Shown: piece after piece, positions 7,360 to 16,622 of the stretch
How positions within the stretch are numbered: position 1 is the stretch's first letter
Layout: each line of letters starts with the position of its first letter
The notes under the pieces: generated by a model
What the model saw: the letters and a program-made list of their open reading frames with translations, nothing else
The model's database searches: none
Told to the model about the DNA's origin: nothing
NCBI GenBank assembly: GCA_030600585.1
Contig: JAUVLU010000007.1
Coordinates: forward strand, 1-64,000
Source of the DNA: Candidatus Cloacimonadota bacterium
Lineage (GTDB): Bacteria > Cloacimonadota > Cloacimonadia > Cloacimonadales > TCS61
Reading direction: 5' to 3'
Length of the DNA stretch: 64,000 nt
Position numbers and translations under genes: made by a program

Positions 7360-9441
7360 ATGAGCACACTGAACAGCGATATTAAATATTTAAAAGGCGT
7401 GGGAGAGTACCGCAGTAAACTGTTGAATAAACTCGACATTTACACGATCGGCGACCTGATGGAACATTTCCCGCGTGATTATATAAATCGTAGATCCGCC
7501 GTTAAGATTCGTGACCTTAAATTTACTGAGCATTGCTCTTTCGTTGGCAATATTGTATCTGTAGAAAAAAAGCACCGTCCCCGAAAAAAGGATCAACTTA
7601 ATGTAGTAATAACCGATGGAGAAGATTATCTCTTTCTTACTTGGTTCCGTTTCGGCAACTGGTTCATAGATCAGTTTAAGAATGGAAAGCAAATATGGGT
7701 GAGCGGTGTTGTTTCGGAATTCCGCGGTACTCCGCAAATACTTCATCCTCAAATAGAAATCATAGATGAAGAAGATATGAAACTGGATTTTTGGAAAACA
7801 AGATCGGTGCTTCCAGTATATCCGCTCACCGAGAGGATCAGCATGAATGTAATGCGGAACTTGATCTACAAAGCATTCGAGCTTTATGCTGATGATATTT
7901 ATGAAAATCTTCCCGCTTATATTTCAGAAAAGTTCAATTTCCCAAATCGAAAAACTGCGATGCAGAAGATCCATTTTACCCAGCACACTTCCACTATTCC
8001 TCAAGAAAAAATACGTTTTGCTTTTGAAGAACTTTTCTTCACGCAGCTTATGCTGGCTCGAAGCAAATACGGACATGAAAAAAAACTGAATGGAAACAAG
8101 TTCACCTTAGAAAAAACATTTACAACTAAATTAAAAAACTCTTTATCTTTTGAACTTACCAATGCTCAAAAAAAAGTTATTCGTGAATTTGTGGAAGACA
8201 TGACTTCCAAAAGGCAAATGAACCGGCTGCTGCAGGGTGATGTCGGTTCGGGAAAAACTATTGTTACGGTTTTTGCAATGCTTCTTGCTATTGAAAACGG
8301 ATTCCAATCCATACTCATGGCTCCAACGGAAATTTTGGTAGAACAGCATTTCAACAGTATTTCAAACCTGCTTTCCAACCAACCAAAAATAAAAATTGCG
8401 CTGCTAAAAGGCGGAGTAAGTAAAGCCAAAACAGAACTTAAACAAAAAATTAAAAATGGTGAGATCGATATAATTATTGGAACTCATGCACTTATTCAAA
8501 AAGATGTCGAATTTAATAATGCCGGCTTTGTGGCAATCGATGAGCAGCACCGTTTTGGGGTAGAACAAAGAGCTGTGTTGAGTCATAAAAATAACAACCC
8601 CGACCTGATGTATCTCTCTGCTACTCCAATTCCACGCTCGCTTGCGCTTACCGTTTATGGAGATCTCGATGTAAGTATTATCGATGAACTCCCTCCTAAC
8701 CGGAAAGAGATAAAAACCACTTACTACAATTTTAATAAAAGCTCTGTTGTTTATGAAAAAATTGAAACACAATTAAAAATGGAACGGCAAGTTTATATTG
8801 TTTGCCCGCTCATAAAAGAATCAGAAAAAATTGATCTTCTCGATGCTGAAACACTATTTGAAAAACTCAGAACGCATGTTTTTCCAAACAGGAAAATTGC
8901 GCTGCTGCATGGTAAAATGAAAACAAAAGATAAAGACTCCATCATGGAAAAATTCAAGAATGGCGAGTTTGATATTCTGGTTTCTACTACTGTGATCGAA
9001 GTTGGAATAGATGTGCCGAATGCAACTGTAATGATAGTTGAACATGCCGAGAGATTCGGGCTTAGCCAACTGCATCAATTGCGCGGCAGAGTTGGGCGTG
9101 GTTCCGATAGATCTTACTGCTATCTTATTGTTCATCCGCCAATCAGCGAAAAAGGGCGTGAAAGATTAAATATAATGATCGAGACAAATGACGGTTTTAA
9201 AATAGCTGAAAAAGACCTTGAAATAAGAGGTCCCGGAGATTTTTTCGGAACCCAGCAATCGGGAATTCCTATCTTTAAACATGCAAATATAATCCGTGAT
9301 CGTGAATTATTGAAAACAGCAAGAATCTTAGCTTTTGATATCATCGATGAAGATTATGGTCTTGACCTGACTAAAAACGAAATCCTTAATGAAGTCTATT
9401 TTAGTAAATATTTTAAGCGTGAGAAGTTATTTGATTTTTGA
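7360..9441 (+). CDS. recG: ATP-dependent DNA helicase RecG
   Basis: A 693-residue protein, the usual RecG length. An N-terminal wedge/OB domain (about 1-230) precedes a superfamily 2 helicase core with Walker A GDVGSGKT (about 293-300), the DEQH box with HRFG (about 394), SATPIPRSL, and motif VI LRGRVGRG, then a C-terminal TRG-like region (GFKIAEKDLEIRGPGDFFGTQQSG). RecG remodels stalled replication forks and branch-migrates Holliday junctions. ATG 7360 follows CAGGGGATGTT. It is transcribed alone. Confidence 0.97.
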   Translation: MSTLNSDIKYLKGVGEYRSKLLNKLDIYTIGDLMEHFPRDYINRRSAVKIRDLKFTEHCSFVGNIVSVEKKHRPRKKDQLNVVITDGEDYLFLTWFRFGNWFIDQFKNGKQIWVSGVVSEFRGTPQILHPQIEIIDEEDMKLDFWKTRSVLPVYPLTERISMNVMRNLIYKAFELYADDIYENLPAYISEKFNFPNRKTAMQKIHFTQHTSTIPQEKIRFAFEELFFTQLMLARSKYGHEKKLNGNKFTLEKTFTTKLKNSLSFELTNAQKKVIREFVEDMTSKRQMNRLLQGDVGSGKTIVTVFAMLLAIENGFQSILMAPTEILVEQHFNSISNLLSNQPKIKIALLKGGVSKAKTELKQKIKNGEIDIIIGTHALIQKDVEFNNAGFVAIDEQHRFGVEQRAVLSHKNNNPDLMYLSATPIPRSLALTVYGDLDVSIIDELPPNRKEIKTTYYNFNKSSVVYEKIETQLKMERQVYIVCPLIKESEKIDLLDAETLFEKLRTHVFPNRKIALLHGKMKTKDKDSIMEKFKNGEFDILVSTTVIEVGIDVPNATVMIVEHAERFGLSQLHQLRGRVGRGSDRSYCYLIVHPPISEKGRERLNIMIETNDGFKIAEKDLEIRGPGDFFGTQQSGIPIFKHANIIRDRELLKTARILAFDIIDEDYGLDLTKNEILNEVYFSKYFKREKLFDF

Positions 9442-9731
9442 TTCTGCCACGAAGATTTATACGCCTTTGGAGTACACAAAGATGCAAAGAGAATTGAAAA
9501 AGAAAAACAACGAACCTGTCTTCGTCCCGATCTTTGGGACTACGCCAAGGCAGGCTAAAGCGAACAAAGGAAAGTGAAAACACTGTCTGTCACCCTGAAT
9601 CCGGAGTCTTTGCGAGTAATTTTCTTGCTGTTTCAAACGACCTGTCTCGCCGAAGCTTTAGCGTAGGAGGAAGCAATCTCGTTTAAGAAAAAGATCTAGA
9701 TTGCTTTCCCGATGAATCGGGACAATGACAA
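9442..9731. repeat. Degenerate repeat-derived spacer
   Basis: The spacer contains GCCACGAAG and ACACAAAGATGCAAAGAG (the CACGAAG family), a GCCAAGGCAGGCTAAAGCGAAC copy of the GCCAAGACAGG family, and a GAAGCAATCTCG-type segment with the short inverted repeat TTCCCGATGAATCGGGA. I see no gene in it. Confidence 0.55.
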
Positions 9732-9950
9732 TTATGAATTGTGCAGAATCCTTTTGCTAATAAATCTTACAGGATCTTCTTTGAAATCTTGAATACATTT
9801 AAGGCAAATGCAAGCCTTTTGATTTGGACTTATATCTAATAACTCTTCTGGAATCTCTATATTATTACACCAACATGGCTCATTACTGTGAGCCATACAA
9901 TTATTATCTTCCCCACAAATTGGACAAATGGATTTATTAAGCTTTTTCAT
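9732..9950 (-). CDS. Cysteine-rich CWC family protein
   Basis: A 72-residue protein with CPICGEDNNC, PCWC, IPEELL and ACICLKCI. This matches the Cys_rich_CWC family, small cytoplasmic proteins thought to bind zinc through paired Cys motifs; function unknown. ATG 9950 is preferred to the in-frame GTG at 9956; neither has a strong ribosome binding site. Confidence 0.75.
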   Translation of the reverse strand: MKKLNKSICPICGEDNNCMAHSNEPCWCNNIEIPEELLDISPNQKACICLKCIQDFKEDPVRFISKRILHNS

Positions 9951-10023
9951 AGTCACGCATAACCCCGTGAATCATGCTTCGGTGCGCCTGCAACGATAGT
10001 TTACATTCATCTTGTTCAATCTA

Positions 10024-10506
10024 CTATCTCGGTTCCTTCTGGGTGAATGAGCGCAACACTCGAAATGCAACGATGTTACCGACCAAACAAATCGGGATCA
10101 TAACCAATAGTGCAATCAGTCCAATCAGGAATCCTCCGTTTATATTGTCAAATGGCTGAGGAAGAGGTTGTGGGAACCAGACAGTGATGACCATGATCCA
10201 GAAGTATAATTGGACAAGGAAGTTCAAGAAAAAGATGGGAAGATACATATATCCACGCCTCCACAGGGCGACGATGCCGCATATTTGGCGGAATGCTTTT
10301 GCCGGCACAGGTGCGCCCTGACCGAGAACAAGAATCCAGAGAATCCCGAGAATGATATTGTGATCGGTTGTCCACCCAAGGATCGGAATACGTCCTTTGA
10401 CAAACGTGGTGAAGATACCATATAGCCACCATCCACAAACAACTAAGAAGAATATATCCGCATGGAAGACAAGATTAGAATTATTGGGTTTATATTTTCG
10501 TGTCAT
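10024..10506 (-). CDS. Tetraspan membrane protein, unknown function
   Basis: A 160-residue protein with four hydrophobic segments (about 15-35, 48-68, 88-115 and 125-150). It is rich in Trp, Pro and Phe and has a basic C terminus. Base composition is noticeably less AT-rich than its neighbours, so recent transfer is possible. Several frames are open on both strands here because of that composition; this one has the membrane-protein pattern and a start behind AAAGGAA. No family recognised. Confidence 0.6.
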   Translation of the reverse strand: MTRKYKPNNSNLVFHADIFFLVVCGWWLYGIFTTFVKGRIPILGWTTDHNIILGILWILVLGQGAPVPAKAFRQICGIVALWRRGYMYLPIFFLNFLVQLYFWIMVITVWFPQPLPQPFDNINGGFLIGLIALLVMIPICLVGNIVAFRVLRSFTQKEPR

Positions 10507-10727
10507 TATTCTTTCCTTTTACAGTATTTTTTTATACAGAAATCTTACACAGTATATCACTGGATTATAATAATTTAATTTTCATTTTTCAAATCCTCTA
10601 ATTGATATTATCATTCAATCCATAAAACAAGGACTCCAAAATTTTCTTTTTCTGTCAAACAGATATTTTCTTGCTAAATTAAGCAGAAAATACTATTCGG
10701 TATTTCAAGCAGTATAAGGAGATAAAT

Positions 10728-11828
10728 ATGCCGGAAACAAAAAGAATCCCTGTAGAAAAAATCTACAATTTAATGGTTGAAGTTTTCGCAAAACTCGGAG
10801 TCCCCGAAGATGAAGCAAAGATTTGCGCAGATGTGCTGATCGAGAGTGATCTAAGTGGTATCGAATCGCATGGAGTAGGTCGCCTGAAAATGTATTACGA
10901 CCGCTTAAAGGCAGGAATTCAATTTGCCAACACGAAAATAGATGTGATCAAAGATTTTAACGCCATTGCTGTTTGGGATGGTAATCACGGAATGGGACAG
11001 GTGATATCCAAACTGGCAATGCAGAATGCGATAGACAAGGCAAAAGAATTCGGAATTGGATGTGTTACCATCCGCAATTCAACTCATTACGGGATCTGCG
11101 GATATTATGCTAAAATGGCTTGTGAGCAAAATATGGTTGGAATCACAATGACAAATGCGCGTCCTTCTATTGCTCCTCTTTTTGGTGTAAGCCCGATGCT
11201 TGGCACAAATCCTATCTGTTTTGGCGCACCGTCAGATAAAGAATACGACTTTATTTATGATGCTGCAACTTCCATTTCTCAACGCGGGAAAGTAGAAGTT
11301 TATGACCGTGCCGGTAAACCAACTCCACAAGGCTGGGCAATTGATGATGAAGGGAAATCTTACACAGACACGAAACAACTCTTGATCGATCTGGTTGGTG
11401 GAAATGCTTCGATGATAGGATTGGGAGGCATGGAAGAAGAAACCGGTGGGCACAAAGGTTACAGTCTTGCCGTTATGGTTGAGATCCTTTCTGCTGCTTT
11501 GCAGGCAGGCAGTTTCATGCATCAACTTCATGGCTGGGAAGACGGCAAGCGAGTTCCATATAAACTTGGTCATATTTTTATTGCTATGGACATCGAAAAA
11601 TTTACTGATATTACTGATTTTAAACGTATCACCGGAGAGATAATGACCCAATTGCAAAATTCTAAAAAACGCCCTGATAAAGAACGTATCTGGGTTGCCG
11701 GAGAAAAAGAGTATTATAGGGAAATGAAAATAAGAGAACATGGAATTCCGATAAATCCGGGTTTACAGAAAAATATAATGACGATGATAAATGAACTGAA
11801 TTTAGGAGGATATAATAATTTATTTTAA
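10728..11828 (+). CDS. Malate/L-lactate (Ldh_2 family) dehydrogenase
   Basis: A 366-residue NAD(P)-dependent oxidoreductase of the malate/L-lactate/ureidoglycolate dehydrogenase family, unrelated to Rossmann MDH. Seen are an N-terminal helical part with IESHGVGRL (the conserved SHG-x-x-R), the core VTIRNSTHYGICGYYA with the conserved histidine, GTNPICFGAP, and MEEETGGHKGYSLAVMVEIL near the C terminus. Substrate (malate, sulfolactate, lactate) cannot be assigned by eye. The start is preceded by AAGGAG. It is monocistronic, upstream of the mre operon. Confidence 0.9.
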   Translation: MPETKRIPVEKIYNLMVEVFAKLGVPEDEAKICADVLIESDLSGIESHGVGRLKMYYDRLKAGIQFANTKIDVIKDFNAIAVWDGNHGMGQVISKLAMQNAIDKAKEFGIGCVTIRNSTHYGICGYYAKMACEQNMVGITMTNARPSIAPLFGVSPMLGTNPICFGAPSDKEYDFIYDAATSISQRGKVEVYDRAGKPTPQGWAIDDEGKSYTDTKQLLIDLVGGNASMIGLGGMEEETGGHKGYSLAVMVEILSAALQAGSFMHQLHGWEDGKRVPYKLGHIFIAMDIEKFTDITDFKRITGEIMTQLQNSKKRPDKERIWVAGEKEYYREMKIREHGIPINPGLQKNIMTMINELNLGGYNNLF

Positions 11829-11841
11829 CTATTATTATGAC

Positions 11842-11870
11842 TTGACAGAACAATATCATTTAAAATTAAG
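11842..11870 (+). promoter_or_regulatory. Candidate sigma-70-type promoter for mreB
   Basis: TTGACA (11842-11847), 17 bases, then ATTAAG (11865-11870), about 40 bases before the mreB start. The -35 box is perfect and the -10 box is weak; a similar TTGACA-17-GATAAG occurs at 51898. Confidence 0.4.
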
Positions 11871-11910
11871 TTTGCAACAATTGATTGATACTGGATTTTT
11901 TGGAGGGTAG

Positions 11911-12948
11911 ATGTTTTTAAATAATTTAACCGGACTTTTTTCTAATGATATAGCAATAGATCTGGGAACGGCAAATACATTGGTTTATAAAAAGGGAATC
12001 GGCATTGTGATCGATGAACCATCTGTAGTAGCAATTTCAACTGATAATAAAAAAATTATCGCCATAGGTGAAGATGCTAAAAACATGCTTGGTAAAAATC
12101 CTGAAGAAGTAAATATTATCAAACCACTTAAAGATGGTGTTATTGCTGATTTTCAGGTAACGGAGCTCATGCTGAGAAACTTGATCCTGCGAGCTCAGAA
12201 AAAACGTCTGCTTATTAAACCAAGAGTAATAGTGTGCGTTCCTTCAGGAATTACAGAGGTGGAAAAAAGAGCTGTTAGAGACAGCGCCCTTCATGCCGGA
12301 GCTCGCGAAGTACATCTTGTTTCCGAACCAATCGCAGCAGCTATCGGTGCCGATCTGCCAATTCATAAACCTCAAGGTAACCTCATTATGGATATTGGCG
12401 GAGGAACTACCGAGATTGCAATTATTTCACTTTCTCATATTGTTGTACATTCTTCCATTCGCGTAGGCGGCGATAAAATGGATGATGCGATTGTAACATA
12501 TTTGCGAAAAAGAAATAACATTTTAGTAGGTATTCAAACTGCTGAAAAGATCAAAAAAGAGATCGGTTCTGCCTATCCACTCGAAAAAGAACTAAAAACA
12601 GAAGTACGTGGACGTGATATTATAACCGGTTATCCGATCACGGTTGAAGTAACATCCGAAGAAATTCGAGAAGCTCTTTCCGAAACTATTCAATCCATGA
12701 TAGATGCGATAAAACGCCTTTTTGAAAAAACAGCACCGGAACTTGCTGCTGATATTGCAGAACGGGGATTGATCCTTACCGGCGGCGGAGCAAATCTTAA
12801 AGGACTTGATAAAAAAATCCAGGAGACTGTTGACTTACCTGTTCATGTCATGTCGGAAGCTCTTACTTGCGTTCTTAAAGGATGTGGCCGCGTACTTGAT
12901 AACATGGAAGAATACAGGGAAGTTCTTGTTAAGAAAATAGAAGATTAA
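11911..12948 (+). CDS. mreB: Rod shape-determining protein MreB
   Basis: A 345-residue bacterial actin. It shows the phosphate-1 loop DIALDLGTANT-like AIDLGTANTLVY, GITEVEKRAVRDSA, the DIGGGTTEIA phosphate-2 motif, and LTGGGANLKGLD near the C terminus. MreB filaments direct the elongation machinery under the inner membrane. It heads a tight operon with mreC, mreD, PBP2 and RodA. ATG 11911 follows TGGAGGG. Confidence 0.97.
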   Translation: MFLNNLTGLFSNDIAIDLGTANTLVYKKGIGIVIDEPSVVAISTDNKKIIAIGEDAKNMLGKNPEEVNIIKPLKDGVIADFQVTELMLRNLILRAQKKRLLIKPRVIVCVPSGITEVEKRAVRDSALHAGAREVHLVSEPIAAAIGADLPIHKPQGNLIMDIGGGTTEIAIISLSHIVVHSSIRVGGDKMDDAIVTYLRKRNNILVGIQTAEKIKKEIGSAYPLEKELKTEVRGRDIITGYPITVEVTSEEIREALSETIQSMIDAIKRLFEKTAPELAADIAERGLILTGGGANLKGLDKKIQETVDLPVHVMSEALTCVLKGCGRVLDNMEEYREVLVKKIED

Positions 12949-12952
12949 TACC

Positions 12953-13735
12953 GTGAAGAGAGAGTTTCATTTTCTTATCTATCTGCTTTTAGCGATCCTC
13001 CTTTTTCTGGGAAATAATGAAGATAGACTGAAGAAAGCTCAATTTCTAAGTAAAACGATATATCTCCCTTTAGTGAATTCCATACAAAAATTTAATTCTC
13101 TATTAGATCTTAAAGAAAAAAATCAAATACTCTCTGAAAAACTATCTGAACATACAATTAGAATTACTGAACTGGAAAACAAACTGCAGGAAATTGAAAA
13201 CTATAGAATAGATTATGAAACCGGCAGTTACAAACATCTCTTGGCAGATATTGTTGGATTCAAAGGAGAATTTAAAGAGAGATGCCTTATTATTAATAAA
13301 GGCAAGATGGATGATATAAAATTAAATTATCCTGTTATATCCAATGACGGAATCGTGGGAAAGATCGTTTCTGTTTCTCATAACTATTCAATCGTGTTAC
13401 CTCTTGATCATTCAAGATTTAAGTTAGGCGTTATGTCAAAAAGAAATCACCTGCAGGGTATCATGAAATCAGATATTTTTGGCAACTCATACATGACGTT
13501 AATTAAACCCGGTTCCGATATTAAGGTTGGAGATATTATCGTTACTTCACAAATTTCATCGGTTTTCCCAAAAGAATTTCCCGTTGGAAAGGTTATTAAA
13601 CTTATTGAAAATCCCACTGAAGTTTTCATGAGTGCAAAAATACAAACATTTATTAATCCATCTCAGCTTGATCAGACAATTGTATTATTATATGAAAAGG
13701 ACAAAAGCTATGAAGAAGAACTCAAAAATAATTAA
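12953..13735 (+). CDS. mreC: Rod shape-determining protein MreC
   Basis: A 260-residue protein starting with GTG at 12953, only four bases after mreB. It has a short cytoplasmic start, one membrane segment (about 5-20), a periplasmic coiled coil (about 45-85) and the double beta-barrel domain with GFKGEFKERCLIINKG and SRFKLGVMSKRNHLQGIM. MreC links MreB to the periplasmic elongasome and activates PBP2. Its 3' end overlaps the next gene by 26 bases in another frame. Confidence 0.93.
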   Translation: MKREFHFLIYLLLAILLFLGNNEDRLKKAQFLSKTIYLPLVNSIQKFNSLLDLKEKNQILSEKLSEHTIRITELENKLQEIENYRIDYETGSYKHLLADIVGFKGEFKERCLIINKGKMDDIKLNYPVISNDGIVGKIVSVSHNYSIVLPLDHSRFKLGVMSKRNHLQGIMKSDIFGNSYMTLIKPGSDIKVGDIIVTSQISSVFPKEFPVGKVIKLIENPTEVFMSAKIQTFINPSQLDQTIVLLYEKDKSYEEELKNN

Positions 13736-14396
13736 TATTAACGAGATTGAATATCTTCGGATTCCACTGAAAACCAAAATTTTAACTGCTGACGATAATA
13801 TTTTATCTATCGTGAAAAAATGCATTAAAGGAAAAATTAAAGAATACGATATAATTAGTATAAGTGAAAGTCCACTCGCAATAACACAGGGCAGAGCGAT
13901 ACCTGTTAGTGAATTGAAAATAGGGTGGCTGGCAAAATTCTTGTGGCGTTTTGTTTCCAACGTAGAATACGGAATAGGTTTGCGCGCTCCGGAAAGTATG
14001 CAATGCGCCATTGATGAATGTGGTGCCCCCAGAATTCTTTTTGCAGCAATAATTGGAGGAATTGGAAGATTTATCGGTCGGCGTGGAAAGGGAGATTTTT
14101 ATCGTCTTGCAGGAATGCAGGCTGCTCTCATTGACGCAGCTACGACTTCTCCTGTTCCGCCTTATGAAAACTGCGTAATAAAGGGTCCTAAAGACCCTGA
14201 AAAAGAAGCTCAGAATATCAAAGATAATACCGGATTTGAATGCTGCGTGATGGATATAAATGATATTGGCGGATGCTGGATGATAGGTGGAAGTGATGGC
14301 ATTGATAAAGAATTTATGGAAAAAGTGATGAAAGATAACCCGCAGGGACAAGGTGACGAACTCACTCCAATTTGTATTATAAGAAAGGTGTTATGA
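13710..14396 (+). CDS. CofE-like (F420-0:gamma-glutamyl ligase-like) protein in the mre operon
   Basis: A 228-residue protein with features of the F420_ligase fold: YLRIPLKTKILTADDNI, the segment ISESPLAITQGRAIPV, IGRRGKGDFYRLAG, and the GPKDPEKEAQNIKDNTG loop. CofE adds glutamate to the F420 precursor, but nothing else of F420 synthesis is present, and close homologues are often of unknown substrate. ATG 13710, nine bases after AAAAGG, is chosen over 13692 and 13632. It overlaps mreC by 26 bases and mreD by ATGA, so it is translated as part of the cell-shape operon. A role in peptidoglycan or a glutamylated envelope component is only a guess. Confidence 0.75.
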   Translation: MKKNSKIININEIEYLRIPLKTKILTADDNILSIVKKCIKGKIKEYDIISISESPLAITQGRAIPVSELKIGWLAKFLWRFVSNVEYGIGLRAPESMQCAIDECGAPRILFAAIIGGIGRFIGRRGKGDFYRLAGMQAALIDAATTSPVPPYENCVIKGPKDPEKEAQNIKDNTGFECCVMDINDIGGCWMIGGSDGIDKEFMEKVMKDNPQGQGDELTPICIIRKVL

Positions 14397-14878
14397 AATT
14401 TATCAAGTATCTTTTATTAGGAATTTTTACACTATATTTTCAATTGATGGTTGCTCATTATTTTGCTTTACATTCAATTATACCCAATTTTTTTATTGGA
14501 TATTTTACATTTGTCAGTATTCAGCTAAAATCAAGATTACTATTGCCGCTTGCTTTTTTTCTGGGTCTTGCTTTGGACATCATGTACCCTACTCTGCTCG
14601 GGCTTAATACAATTTCATTTATCATCATTTCTTTTATTGTTAATAAATTTCATATGAACGTAAATAAACAAAGATTGATGATTGTTAGTGTAAGTATTTT
14701 ATTCTTAAATTTTGTTTATTATTCTATTCTAATTATTTATCATATTCTGGCAGTTCAATTAGTAGAAGGCTTCTTTTTTCTTTTTCTTTTTTCAATTTGT
14801 TTTAATACAATAATTTCAATATTAGTAGTATATGTTTTAGCTCTTTTGGGAAAAATTAAGATAACGTTAAATGTATAG
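14393..14878 (+). CDS. mreD: Rod shape-determining protein MreD
   Basis: A 161-residue membrane protein with five to six hydrophobic segments and the characteristic FFLGLALDIMYPTLLGLNT segment found in MreD. Its position between mreC and the PBP2 gene supports the call. It starts at ATG 14393 inside the TGA of the CofE-like gene and overlaps mrdA by eight bases. Confidence 0.85.
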   Translation: MKFIKYLLLGIFTLYFQLMVAHYFALHSIIPNFFIGYFTFVSIQLKSRLLLPLAFFLGLALDIMYPTLLGLNTISFIIISFIVNKFHMNVNKQRLMIVSVSILFLNFVYYSILIIYHILAVQLVEGFFFLFLFSICFNTIISILVVYVLALLGKIKITLNV

Positions 14879-16622
14879 AAAATTTACAATTTCGGATTAC
14901 ATAAGATATGTGATCGTATTAATCTTTTTTATCCTGATTATTTTTGTTTTTAAATTACAGATAATAGAGGGTGAAAAATATAAGAATATTGCCGAGAAAA
15001 ATATTGTTCGAATACAAACAATTTATCCTACACGCGGAGAAATTTACGACTGCAAATATCGTCCCATTGTACTGAATAAACCATCGTATAATCTATATAT
15101 TACACCGGGGGAAATAGTAAATAAAGAAAAAGTATCGAAATTTGTAAGTACCAATTTTAATAAAGACATCGATGAAATTAAAAAGATAATTCATGATAAC
15201 AGATATAGATCTTATCAAGATATCTTGCTCATACAAAACATCCCATTTGAAAAAATGGTTATTACCTCCGAACAATTAAATTATTATCCTTCACTCCTTT
15301 TAAAAGCCGAAAAAGTACGAGAATACTACTTTTCCAATCATTTTACCGGTTATACAGGACATATCACTAAAGATGAATATAACAAACTCAGTAGAAAAGG
15401 ATATTCCATAAATAGCAATATTGGCAAAGCGGGATTAGAAAAATATTATGAAGATATATTACATGGAAAGAATGGCCAGCAAGTACTTCAGATAGATGCA
15501 AGCGGCAAGAACCTGGAATTTTTCAAACATAATCTTCAAACAGCTCCTCAAAATGGAGCTGATCTGATACTGACGATCGACAACGATCTCCAAGAATACA
15601 TTTCATCAATTTTTCCAAAAAATAGAAAAGGTTCTATTGTGGTTATGGATATCAAAACCGGTGGAATTCTTGCCTATGTGAGTAAACCGGATTTTGACCC
15701 TAATATTTTTACCGGAGGAATATCTGCAAAACAATGGGACAATATTATTACCGATCCTGATAAACCATTGTTAGATAGAATAATACATGGAACTTATCCG
15801 CCCGGATCAGTTTACAAACCTATACTGGCAAGCCTTGGACTGGAAGAAAAGGTAATTGACTCTAATACTAAACTCACAAAATGTGAAGGAGGTATGTGGT
15901 TTGGGAACAGGTACTTTAAGTGCTGGTTGAAAGAAGGTCACGGACGTCTATCTGTGGTAGATGCCATTAAATATTCCTGCGATGTTTTTTTCTATGATCT
16001 TTCTACACGATTTTCTCTGGAACAGATCAATAGATACACTAAACAGAATTATCTCTCAACCCGTACAGGTATTGATCTTCCCGGTGAACGCAAAGGTTTT
16101 TTCCCTTCCCGAAAATGGTATATTGACAATTATGGAAAATATGTAGGGATATTGGGTCATAAAGTGAATCTATCTATCGGGCAGGGAGAGGTTTTGGTAA
16201 CACCATTACAAATCTGTGCATATTATTCTGCATTGGGAAACGATGGAATTTGGAGACGACCTCATTTACTGGCTAAACGAATAGAAGCAGAACATACATA
16301 TAAGGATTTTGTTGAGCAAAAGCATCTGCCAATATCTGAAGCAACACTTAAGTTAATACAAAATTCACTTTACAAAACGGTAAATGAAAGCTATGGGACA
16401 GGAACGGCAGCCAGTATTAATGGTATAGATGTTTATGGTAAGACAGGGTCTGCTGAGAATCACATGGGGGAAATAACCCATGCCTGGTTTAGTGGTTATG
16501 CCAAATGTGATAAATTTGAGATTGGTTTTACCGTATTTATAGAAAATGGTGGACATGGTGGTAGTGTTAGTGCACCAATTGCAAGAAAATTCATAAATTA
16601 TTATTATGGGATTATGGAATGA
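14871..16622 (+). CDS. mrdA: Penicillin-binding protein 2 (elongation transpeptidase)
   Basis: A 583-residue class B PBP. It has one N-terminal membrane helix (about 12-30), the pedestal domain with RGEIYDCKYRPIVLN, the dimerisation-like region with GKAGLEKYYEDILHGKNG, and the transpeptidase domain. Catalytic SVYK is at about 313-316 (after PPGS), the SCD motif lies in KYSCDVFFYDL, and KTG is at about 524-526. It crosslinks lateral-wall peptidoglycan together with RodA, whose gene follows with an ATGA overlap. Confidence 0.95.
   Translation: MYRKFTISDYIRYVIVLIFFILIIFVFKLQIIEGEKYKNIAEKNIVRIQTIYPTRGEIYDCKYRPIVLNKPSYNLYITPGEIVNKEKVSKFVSTNFNKDIDEIKKIIHDNRYRSYQDILLIQNIPFEKMVITSEQLNYYPSLLLKAEKVREYYFSNHFTGYTGHITKDEYNKLSRKGYSINSNIGKAGLEKYYEDILHGKNGQQVLQIDASGKNLEFFKHNLQTAPQNGADLILTIDNDLQEYISSIFPKNRKGSIVVMDIKTGGILAYVSKPDFDPNIFTGGISAKQWDNIITDPDKPLLDRIIHGTYPPGSVYKPILASLGLEEKVIDSNTKLTKCEGGMWFGNRYFKCWLKEGHGRLSVVDAIKYSCDVFFYDLSTRFSLEQINRYTKQNYLSTRTGIDLPGERKGFFPSRKWYIDNYGKYVGILGHKVNLSIGQGEVLVTPLQICAYYSALGNDGIWRRPHLLAKRIEAEHTYKDFVEQKHLPISEATLKLIQNSLYKTVNESYGTGTAASINGIDVYGKTGSAENHMGEITHAWFSGYAKCDKFEIGFTVFIENGGHGGSVSAPIARKFINYYYGIME

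Noticed and set aside
9389-9577. Small gene overlapping the end of recG
   Set aside because: It overlaps recG in another frame and then runs through repeat sequence; no start signal.
10148-10442. Alternative frames on both strands inside the tetraspan membrane gene
   Set aside because: Higher local GC opens several frames; only the 160-codon frame has membrane-protein periodicity and a start signal.
3676-15653. Avoidance of GATATC as support for EcoRV specificity
   Set aside because: Several GATATC sites are present in the window and I could not count against expectation, so no claim is made.
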